Source: Flavobacteriaceae bacterium
GTDB lineage: Bacteria; Bacteroidota; Bacteroidia; Flavobacteriales; Flavobacteriaceae
Reading direction: 5' to 3'
Assembly: GCA_014763515.1 (NCBI GenBank)
Contig: JACXVH010000104.1
Coordinates: forward strand, 1 to 5,742
Length of the DNA: 5,742 bases
A program made the position numbers and the translations under genes. Numbering within the stretch: the stretch's first letter is position 1; each line of letters begins with the position of its first letter. This document shows positions 1 to 4,838 of the stretch, piece after piece. Under the pieces are notes generated by a model. That model saw nothing but the letters and a program-made list of their open reading frames with translations, had not been told where the DNA came from and ran no database searches.

Positions 1-1077
1 ACTTTCACTATTCAAGATACTACTAATCCAGAATTTACTTCAAATTTACCTTCTGATATTTCAGTATCTTGTGATAACATTCCTTCGCCAGAAGAATTAA
101 CAGCATCAGATAATTGTTCATCTATTACTACAGTGTTAGTAGAAGATGAAAATATAACAGATGAAAGTGCTTGTGCCGGCGAATACATTATTTTAAGAAC
201 TTGGACTGCAACAGATGATTGTGGTAACTTCATCACATATTCACAAACAATAAATGTATACGATAATACTGCACCAGTTTTAGATACTCCTTATGACGAA
301 CAAATTGAAGTAAGTTGTACTGAAATTCCAGATGTACCTCAATTAGAGTTTAGTGATAATTGTTCTGGTATTGCAAGTGTAGATTATAATGAAAATACAA
401 CTACAATCAGTATTTATGAATATTATATTGAGAGAGAATGGTTAGTAAGTGATAACTGTGGAAATGTTGCTACATTTAATCAAACTATTCATGTAAATGT
501 TGACCAACCTTTCAATGCTATTCCTTATTCGATTTGTACAGATGAGGAACCAATAAATTTATTTACTATTTTAGACGGATCGTTACCTACAAATGGAGAA
601 TGGATTGAAGTTACAAATTCTGGTGGACTAAATGGAAATATGTTTAATCCAAGTGGCGTTGCTACAGGATATTATACAATTCAATACATAGTTACACTTG
701 AGAACAATACATGTCCTTCAAAATTTGAAATATATTTAAATGTAAACGACGATTGTGTGGTTTTACCAGCGTGTGATATAGTAATTTATAATGCAGTCTC
801 TCCAAATAATGACGGATCTAATGATATGTTTGTAATTGATGGAATAGAATGTTACCCAAATAATACTGTTGAAATTTATAACAGATGGGGAATATTGGTT
901 TATGAGACAAAAGGTTATGATAATTTAATTCGTTCATTTAAAGGATATTCCGAAGGAAGAACAACTTTAAATAAAAATGAATTATTACCAGATGGAACTT
1001 ACTTCTATATCTTGAATTACAAAGATGAAGAGGGCAAAACACACGATAAATCAGGATATTTATATCTTAATAAATAA
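1..1077 (+). CDS. T9SS-secreted surface adhesin with gliding-motility-associated (type B) C-terminal domain, 5' truncated by window edge
   Basis: The frame is open from base 1, so only the last 358 residues are seen; the GTG at 133 is an internal Val codon, not a start. Two adhesin-type repeats of about 80 residues occupy residues 6-88 and 88-166. Each has an opening Asp/Asn-Thr-x-Pro, an (I)SVSC or IEVSC strand, a SDNCS motif, an aromatic R-x-W strand and a D-x-CGN motif, so each carries regularly placed Cys residues. Residues 168-257 form an unrecognised domain. Residues 258-358 match the gliding-motility-associated C-terminal domain (CHU_C/TIGR04131 type): SPNNDGSND at 267-275, EIYNRWG at 291-297, LPDGTYFYIL at 329-338 and a terminal SGYLYL strand. 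Type-B CTDs direct proteins such as SprB through the T9SS to the cell surface and need a cognate SprF-like partner; such a gene lies 37 nt downstream. The role as an adhesin is inferred from architecture; the ligand is unknown. Confidence 0.9.
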   Translation, partial: TFTIQDTTNPEFTSNLPSDISVSCDNIPSPEELTASDNCSSITTVLVEDENITDESACAGEYIILRTWTATDDCGNFITYSQTINVYDNTAPVLDTPYDEQIEVSCTEIPDVPQLEFSDNCSGIASVDYNENTTTISIYEYYIEREWLVSDNCGNVATFNQTIHVNVDQPFNAIPYSICTDEEPINLFTILDGSLPTNGEWIEVTNSGGLNGNMFNPSGVATGYYTIQYIVTLENNTCPSKFEIYLNVNDDCVVLPACDIVIYNAVSPNNDGSNDMFVIDGIECYPNNTVEIYNRWGILVYETKGYDNLIRSFKGYSEGRTTLNKNELLPDGTYFYILNYKDEEGKTHDKSGYLYLNK

Positions 1078-1100
1078 CTTGATTAAGTAAAAAAATTAAT

Positions 1101-1129
1101 TAAAAACATTGATCATGAAAACAATATAT
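1101..1129 (+). repeat. Translation-initiation region of the SprF-like gene, near-copy of the one at 2021-2049
   Basis: This 29-nt stretch covers the leader and first five codons of the SprF-like gene. It matches the corresponding stretch of the OmpA-family gene (2021-2049) at 26 of 29 positions, and the first 15 coding bases are identical. No Shine-Dalgarno sequence is present; the upstream sequence is A-rich with A at -3, as expected in Flavobacteriia. It decides the start at ATG 1115 rather than the in-frame TTG at 1109. Confidence 0.6.
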
Positions 1130-2023
1130 ATATTAATCATCACAGTTTTTACTCAATTATTGTGCTTTGCTCAACAAGATTCTCAGTACACACAATATAT
1201 GTATAACACTGTAAATATAAATCCTGCATATGCTGGTTCTAGAGAATCATTAACTATGTTCTTACTTCATAGAACACAATGGGTAGGATTAGATGGTGCT
1301 CCCGTAACAAATAACGTATCTGCTCATACGCCTATTGGTGATTCAAATTTTGGAGTTGGACTTTCATTTGTAAATGACAGAATTGGTCCAGTTGACGAAA
1401 ATGCAATTTCTGCCGACTTAGCTTATTTCATTCAAATTTCTGAAAATTATAAACTTTCTGTTGGATTAAAAGGAACAGCGAATTTATTTAATTTAGATGT
1501 AAATAAATTAAATCCTCAAGATCAAACTGATCCAAAGTTCCAAAATTTAGACACAAAGTTTTCTCCAAATGTTGGAGCTGGTTTATACTTATTTTCAGAT
1601 AAAACTTATGTAGGATTATCATCGCCTAATTTCTTTGAAACCAATCGTTATAACGACAATGATGTTACTGTCAACAAAGAAAAAATGCACTTTTATTTAA
1701 TTGCTGGGCATGTATTTGATCTTAGTCCAAGTATAAAATTTAAGCCTGCATTATTAGCAAAAGCTGTAGATGGAGCTCCGTTACAAGCCGATGTAACTGC
1801 CAATTTTTTAATCCATGAAAAGTTTACAATTGGTGCAGCCTATAGATGGGATGCTGCTGTAAGCGGATTAGTTGGATTCCAAATTACTCCTACTCTTTTT
1901 GCTGGATATGGTTATGATATGGAAACAACAAAATTGAGAAATTACAACTCGGGTTCACACGAATTCTTTTTACGATTTGAAATATTTAGTAATAACAGAG
2001 TCGCAGATCCAAGATTCTTCTAA
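1115..2023 (+). CDS. PorP/SprF family type IX secretion outer-membrane protein
   Basis: 302 residues, the usual size for the family. A Sec signal peptide covers about residues 1-20 (MKTIY, a hydrophobic core, then CFAQ). The mature N-terminus carries the family signature QYTQYMYNTVNINPAYAGS (24-42), followed by RTQWVGLDGAP (53-63). Alternating amphipathic strands continue to the end, with an aromatic SHEFFLRF strand near 281-288, consistent with an outer-membrane beta-barrel. In Flavobacterium johnsoniae SprF is needed for secretion and attachment of the type-B CTD protein SprB, and paralogues are usually encoded next to their own cargo. Here the gene directly follows such a cargo gene and is 11 nt from an OmpA-type gene, so it is probably the dedicated partner. 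It is a member of the PorP/SprF family, but nothing shows it is the orthologue of core PorP or SprF. The ATG at 1115 was chosen because it gives a normal signal peptide; a TTG two codons upstream is less likely. Confidence 0.93.
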   Translation: MKTIYILIITVFTQLLCFAQQDSQYTQYMYNTVNINPAYAGSRESLTMFLLHRTQWVGLDGAPVTNNVSAHTPIGDSNFGVGLSFVNDRIGPVDENAISADLAYFIQISENYKLSVGLKGTANLFNLDVNKLNPQDQTDPKFQNLDTKFSPNVGAGLYLFSDKTYVGLSSPNFFETNRYNDNDVTVNKEKMHFYLIAGHVFDLSPSIKFKPALLAKAVDGAPLQADVTANFLIHEKFTIGAAYRWDAAVSGLVGFQITPTLFAGYGYDMETTKLRNYNSGSHEFFLRFEIFSNNRVADPRFF

Positions 2024-2049
2024 AAACAAAGATTATGAAAACAATATAT
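2021..2049 (+). repeat. Translation-initiation region of the OmpA-family gene, near-copy of 1101-1129
   Basis: This stretch contains the TAA stop of the SprF-like gene (2021-2023), the 11-nt spacer and the first five codons of the OmpA-family gene. It matches 1101-1129 at 26 of 29 positions, giving both proteins the same MKTIY start. The proteins are otherwise unrelated, so common ancestry of the genes does not explain the match. Confidence 0.6.
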
Positions 2050-3942
2050 TCAATACTATTCTTACTATTTTATTGTGTAGGTTTTTCACAATCTGCTCAA
2101 TTAGCATCGGCAAACAGAAAATATGAAAAATATTCTTATGTAGATGCAATCGAAATTTATGAAAAAGTAGCCGAAAAAGGATATAAATCGGCCGAACTTT
2201 TCAAAAGACTTGGAAATGCTTATTATTTTAATGGAGAAATAGATAAAGCTTCTAAATGGTATAAAGACTTATTTGACTTAAATGAAGAAGTGGAACCTGA
2301 ATATTATTTTAGATATTCTCAAACTTTAAAATCGCAAGGCAAATATGATGAAGCTGATAAATACATGGCTAAATTTTATGAATTAACAAATGACTCTAGA
2401 GGAGAAAAATATTTTAAGAATAAAGACTATCTTAAAGATATTGAGTCTCTTTCAGGAAAATATGCTGTTGATGAAATCAATTTAAATTCGGAATATTCAG
2501 ATTTTGGACCAGCGTTTTTTGGAAAATCATTAGTTTTTTCTTCTTCGAGAGAAACTGGAGCAGTATCTTCTAAAGTTAATCGATGGACAAATCAAAATAA
2601 CAGAGATTTATACATCGCAGAAATGCAAGACAGTAAAAATTTCTCAGAAGCTAAAAATTTCTCGGAAGAAGTAAATACAAAATTTAATGAATCAACTCCA
2701 GTTTTTACAAAAGATGGTAAAACAATGTATTTTACACGAAATAATTTTAATGATGGTAAAAAAGGAAAAGATGATGATAAAAGTACTCTTATTAAAATTT
2801 ATAAAGCCGATTTAATTGAAGGAAAATGGGATAATATTAAAGAACTTCCATTCAACAGCGACCAATATAGTTGTGCACATCCATCGTTAAGTGATGATGA
2901 AAAAACACTTTACTTTGCTTCTGATATGCCTGGTGGTTATGGTAACTCCGATATTTATAAAGTTAGTGTTAACGGTGGTTCATTTGGTTCTCCAGAAAAT
3001 TTAGGAAATTCAATAAATACAGAAGGTAGAGAAACTTTTCCTTTTGTTTCTCCTGATAACAAAACATTATATTTTGCTTCAGACGGACAATTAGGATTAG
3101 GTGGTTTAGATATTTTTGAATCTAAACTTGTAAATAATTCGTTTGAAAAACCTGTTAATTTAGCTCGACCAATTAATAGTCCAATGGATGATTTTGGTTT
3201 AATCGTTAATAAGGACAACGTTGGCTATTTTTCTTCAAATAGAGATGGCGGAAAAGGATTTGATGATATTTATGCATTTACAATTTGTATGCAACGACTA
3301 CATGGAACAATTACTGATATTGATACTAAAGAATTGCTAACAAATTCTAAAGTGGAATTATTTGATGAAAATATGAATAAAATCTCCGAAACATTTCCAA
3401 ATGAAGAAGCTAAATATTCTTTTAATGTTGATTGTAACACTAAATATATTGTTAGAGTTTCAAAAGAAGATTATGATACTACAGAACAACAAGTTACAAC
3501 TAATAAAGAAAATGGAGAAACCGAATTAAATATTGCTCTAAAACGAAATAAATTTCCGATTGAGGAAGGCACTGATTTAGCTAAAATATTTGATATCAGC
3601 ATTATATATTTTGATTTAGATAAATGGAATATTCGACCAGATGCTGCTAAAGATCTTCAAAAAATTGTTGAAGTAATGAAACAATATCCAAATATGCAGG
3701 TTGCAATTAGATCACATACCGATAGTAGACAAACTCATAAGTATAACGAATTGTTATCAGATAGAAGAGCTAAATCTACACTCGAGTTTATGGTTAAAAA
3801 TGGAATTGAGAGAGAAAGATTAACAGCAAAAGGATTTGGTGAAACGGAATTAGTGAATAACTGTTCTGACGGTGTTCCTTGCTCAGAGGAGGAACACCAA
3901 AAGAACCGTCGTAGTGAATTTATTGTATTGAAAATGAATTAG
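2035..3942 (+). CDS. OmpA family protein with TPR, PD40 beta-propeller and carboxypeptidase-regulatory-like domains (PorE-like architecture)
   Basis: 635 residues. A Sec signal peptide covers about 1-19 (ending VGFSQ); Cys14 lacks a proper lipobox, so lipidation is unlikely. TPR-like helices span about 22-135. A beta-propeller follows, with PD40-type strands LVFSSSR (166-172), MYFTRNN (231-237), LYFASD (292-297 and 345-350) and GYFSSNR (397-403), some followed by G/N-S-DIY or G-DIF turns. A carboxypeptidase-regulatory-like fold covers about 419-505, and OmpA_C about 520-635. The peptidoglycan-binding residues are present: HTD with Asp563, then N571-x2-LS-x2-RA with Arg578, the Asp-Arg spacing of 15 being that of known OmpA domains. 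A Cys610/Cys616 loop precedes the final NRRSEF. This domain order is that of P. gingivalis PorE, a periplasmic T9SS component that binds peptidoglycan. Placed 11 nt after the SprF-like gene, it probably anchors that outer-membrane assembly to the cell wall; orthology to PorE is not shown. Confidence 0.92.
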   Translation: MKTIYSILFLLFYCVGFSQSAQLASANRKYEKYSYVDAIEIYEKVAEKGYKSAELFKRLGNAYYFNGEIDKASKWYKDLFDLNEEVEPEYYFRYSQTLKSQGKYDEADKYMAKFYELTNDSRGEKYFKNKDYLKDIESLSGKYAVDEINLNSEYSDFGPAFFGKSLVFSSSRETGAVSSKVNRWTNQNNRDLYIAEMQDSKNFSEAKNFSEEVNTKFNESTPVFTKDGKTMYFTRNNFNDGKKGKDDDKSTLIKIYKADLIEGKWDNIKELPFNSDQYSCAHPSLSDDEKTLYFASDMPGGYGNSDIYKVSVNGGSFGSPENLGNSINTEGRETFPFVSPDNKTLYFASDGQLGLGGLDIFESKLVNNSFEKPVNLARPINSPMDDFGLIVNKDNVGYFSSNRDGGKGFDDIYAFTICMQRLHGTITDIDTKELLTNSKVELFDENMNKISETFPNEEAKYSFNVDCNTKYIVRVSKEDYDTTEQQVTTNKENGETELNIALKRNKFPIEEGTDLAKIFDISIIYFDLDKWNIRPDAAKDLQKIVEVMKQYPNMQVAIRSHTDSRQTHKYNELLSDRRAKSTLEFMVKNGIERERLTAKGFGETELVNNCSDGVPCSEEEHQKNRRSEFIVLKMN

Positions 3943-3993
3943 TTTTTCTTCTCTCTTAACCTCTTTCAACTAATTCATTGGGTAAACCTCTAA
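3933..3993 (+). repeat. Structured repeat copy A: hairpin with pyrimidine-rich loop at the 3' end of the OmpA operon
   Basis: AATGAATTAGTT (3933-3944) pairs perfectly over 12 bp with AACTAATTCATT (3968-3979), closing a 23-nt pyrimidine-rich loop that contains CTCTCTTAACCTCTTT (3951-3966). The left arm includes the TAG stop codon at 3940-3942, so the structure starts inside the coding sequence. It is followed by GGGTAAACCTCTA (3980-3992), the last part of which forms the left arm of the terminator. Loop and downstream block recur exactly 138 nt away in copy B. The 7 bases AACCTCT in the loop (3958-3964) could also pair with AGAGGTT (4001-4007) in the terminator's right arm, giving an alternative, weaker fold. 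Function is unknown; a structured 3' UTR or small RNA element is possible. Confidence 0.7.
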
Positions 3994-4017
3994 GTAATTT
4001 AGAGGTTTATTTTTTTT
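3983..4017 (+). terminator. Intrinsic terminator of the adhesin/SprF/OmpA operon
   Basis: TAAACCTCTAA (3983-3993) and TTAGAGGTTTA (3999-4009) form a perfect 11-bp stem with the 5-nt loop GTAAT, followed at once by eight T residues (4010-4017). This is a canonical Rho-independent terminator for + strand transcription, 40 nt after the OmpA-family stop codon. No matching T tract lies on the other side, so it should not act on minus-strand transcripts. Confidence 0.9.
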
Positions 4018-4045
4018 ATAAATTCACCTTGCAATCATAACTCAA

Positions 4046-4070
4046 ATTAAACTTAGCGCATTAGTTTAAT
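4046..4070. repeat. Small inverted repeat between the two repeat copies
   Basis: ATTAAACT (4046-4053) and AGTTTAAT (4063-4070) form an 8-bp stem around the 9-nt loop TAGCGCATT. It lies between repeat copies A and B, with no T tract following on either strand. It may belong to the same structured transcript, but an 8-bp AT-rich inverted repeat could also arise by chance. Confidence 0.35.
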
Positions 4071-4076
4071 CTTACC

Positions 4077-4130
4077 TTAATTAGAAAGCTCTCTTAACCT
4101 CTTTACTAATTAATTATGGGTAAACCTCTA
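4077..4130 (+). repeat. Structured repeat copy B: diverged hairpin without a terminator
   Basis: TTAATTAGAAAG (4077-4088) pairs with CTTTACTAATTAA (4101-4113) over 12 bp with one bulged A (4105). The loop is within CTCTCTTAACCTCTTT (4089-4104), identical to copy A, and GGGTAAACCTCTA (4118-4130) is again identical to copy A. In the aligned 8-bp core of the stems, G3936-C3976 of copy A is replaced by T4078-A4112, a compensatory change. Copy B lacks the right arm and T tract that make the copy A block a terminator. It is either a decayed tandem duplicate or a second unit of a structured RNA. The strand is assigned by analogy with copy A. Confidence 0.65.
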
Positions 4131-4152
4131 GTTGTCGAAAAAACTATCTTTG

Positions 4153-4167
4153 ATACTTTAAAAGTAT
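4153..4167. terminator. Weak AT-rich hairpin near the end of the CAP lipoprotein gene
   Basis: ATACTTT (4153-4159) and AAAGTAT (4161-4167) are inverted around one base, so the usable stem is about 5 bp with a 5-nt loop. On the minus strand it lies 9 nt past the CAP gene stop, and a six-base U tract (4143-4138) follows only after a 9-nt gap. It could be a poor terminator for the CAP gene; no better one is seen. Confidence 0.25.
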
Positions 4168-4175
4168 TCTTTTAC

Positions 4176-4679
4176 TTATTTTTTAATGAACATATTTGTA
4201 TAATAGAATCTACCATTCTCATCTTGACTTATTGAAAGTCCAAAATGTGAATAATTTCCTTCTAAATTTGCTCTGTGACCATCACTGTTAATCCACGCAG
4301 TTAATGCAGCTTGTGGTGTAGAAAATCCGTAGGCAACATTTTCTCCAACTTTATAAGCCCCTAAAACATTTTGCAAATTTGTTTTTCTTTCATCAAAACC
4401 ATCATGATTAACTGAATTAGTTTCAATCATGTAAACATTGTGTTCAGAAGATTTATAAGAAATATGCTCAATAATTTGTAAAGGATTTAAACCTTTACCA
4501 ACTCTATAATCATTAATTAGGTCTAATAACTGTACTTCAGTTTGTGTATGATTATAGTTTTTTGCAGTTTCAGTAGTAGTACTGTTTGAAGTTGTCGCTT
4601 CTGAAGAGTCAGAAGAACAAGAAATAAATGTTAAACTTGTGAATAGTAGGGCAAAAAGGATTAAAACATTTTTCTTCAT
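4176..4679 (-). CDS. CAP-superfamily (SCP/YkwD-like) lipoprotein
   Basis: 167 residues from the ATG at 4679. An in-frame TTG at 4691 would add four residues ahead of MKKN and spoil a typical lipoprotein signal, so it was rejected. Residues 1-20 form a type II signal peptide with lipobox FISC and lipidated Cys21. The mature start CSSDSSE is Ser/acid-rich, resembling the lipoprotein export signals that send Bacteroidota lipoproteins to the cell surface (inference). A Ser/Thr-rich linker covers about 22-45. The CAP domain (about 46-167) shows SSEHNVYM (His80), NHDGF (His92), GENVAYG (Glu113), AWINSDGHRANL (Trp129, His135) and a final FGLSISQ...FYYTNMF strand pair; the His/Glu cavity residues of the family are present. 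Bacterial CAP proteins of this class have no settled biochemical role, and none is inferred here. A promoter is visible upstream, and the gene converges on the OmpA operon. Confidence 0.9.
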   Translation of the reverse strand: MKKNVLILFALLFTSLTFISCSSDSSEATTSNSTTTETAKNYNHTQTEVQLLDLINDYRVGKGLNPLQIIEHISYKSSEHNVYMIETNSVNHDGFDERKTNLQNVLGAYKVGENVAYGFSTPQAALTAWINSDGHRANLEGNYSHFGLSISQDENGRFYYTNMFIKK

Positions 4680-4710
4680 AATCAATCTCAATTAAATGTT
4701 ATTTTTATAG

Positions 4711-4759
4711 TTGTCTTAAAAATCAATAAAATCGATTAAATGACTGATTTTCAAGACAA
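4711..4759 (-). repeat. Long inverted repeat (15-bp arms) upstream of the CAP lipoprotein gene
   Basis: The + strand arms are TTGTCTTAAAAATCA (4711-4725) and TGATTTTCAAGACAA (4745-4759), complementary at 14 of 15 positions. The single mismatch is A-C on the + strand but becomes a G-U wobble in a minus-strand transcript, so all 15 positions pair in RNA read in the CAP gene direction. The 19-nt loop holds the palindrome AATCGATT (4730-4737). The right arm overlaps the predicted -7 promoter element, so DNA-level control by a dimeric regulator is equally possible. Confidence 0.6.
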
Positions 4760-4787
4760 ATGTACACCTTTGTCGATAACACGCAAA
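4757..4787 (-). promoter_or_regulatory. Bacteroidota-type promoter for the CAP lipoprotein gene
   Basis: Read on the minus strand, TTTG (4787-4784) is followed after 19 nt by TACATTTG (4764-4757). This fits the Bacteroidota sigma-A consensus of a TTG-type -33 box and a TAnnTTTG -7 box at normal spacing. Transcription would start near 4750, giving a 5' UTR of roughly 70 nt. The -7 box overlaps the right arm of the 4711-4759 inverted repeat, and the -33 box lies inside the 4769-4800 inverted repeat. Confidence 0.65.
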
Positions 4788-4800
4788 TTTTTTCGACAAA
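4769..4800. repeat. Inverted repeat TTTGTCGA/TCGACAAA spanning the -33 box
   Basis: TTTGTCGA (4769-4776) and TCGACAAA (4793-4800) are perfect 8-bp inverted arms separated by 16 nt. Together with TTGTC at 4711 and GACAAA at 4755, this gives four TTGTC/GACAA half-sites in alternating orientation around the CAP promoter. They may be operator half-sites or arms of an RNA structure; no regulator is recognised. Confidence 0.45.
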
Positions 4801-4838
4801 CTGCACTTTTTTTTAACATTTAATTAAGTTACTGACTA

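Larger units (their letters stand above)
4690..4825 (-). repeat. Outer arms of a nested inverted-repeat structure filling the pdxH-CAP intergenic region
   Basis: AATTAAATGTTA (4690-4701) and TAACATTTAATT (4814-4825) form a perfect 12-bp inverted repeat enclosing 112 nt. Inside lie two further, non-crossing inverted repeats (4711-4759 and 4769-4800), so one strand could fold into a closing stem with two hairpin branches. The element nearly fills the 159-nt gap and ends 10 nt before the CAP gene start. It could be a structured RNA leader, a processed intergenic element, or a small non-autonomous mobile element; no target-site duplication is visible at its edges. Confidence 0.5.

Noticed and set aside
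133..135. GTG as a start codon for the adhesin
   Set aside because: The frame is open back to base 1 and encodes a full adhesin repeat upstream, so this is an internal Val codon of a truncated gene.
12..236. Minus-strand open frame of 74 codons
   Set aside because: It lies entirely antisense to the adhesin coding sequence, has no recognisable domain, and its composition follows from the repeat codons on the other strand.
1109..1114. TTG-initiated start two codons upstream of the SprF-like ATG
   Set aside because: The ATG at 1115 gives a standard signal peptide and matches the start region of the OmpA-family gene.
2955..3218. Minus-strand open frame of 87 codons
   Set aside because: It is antisense to the beta-propeller of the OmpA-family gene and shows no promoter, start context or protein family signature.
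3951..4130. CRISPR-like or tandem repeat array
   Set aside because: There are only two diverged copies with a 138-nt period and internal stems, and no adjacent cas genes; it does not have CRISPR geometry.
4145..4152. TATCTTTG on the + strand as a -7 promoter box
   Set aside because: It fits TAnnTTTG, but the only nearby upstream TTG (4132-4134) is just 10 nt away, too close for a -33 box, and no + strand gene follows.
4807..4814. T8 tract on the + strand as a terminator
   Set aside because: No + strand transcript is expected here and no hairpin ends directly before it; on the minus strand it is an A tract.
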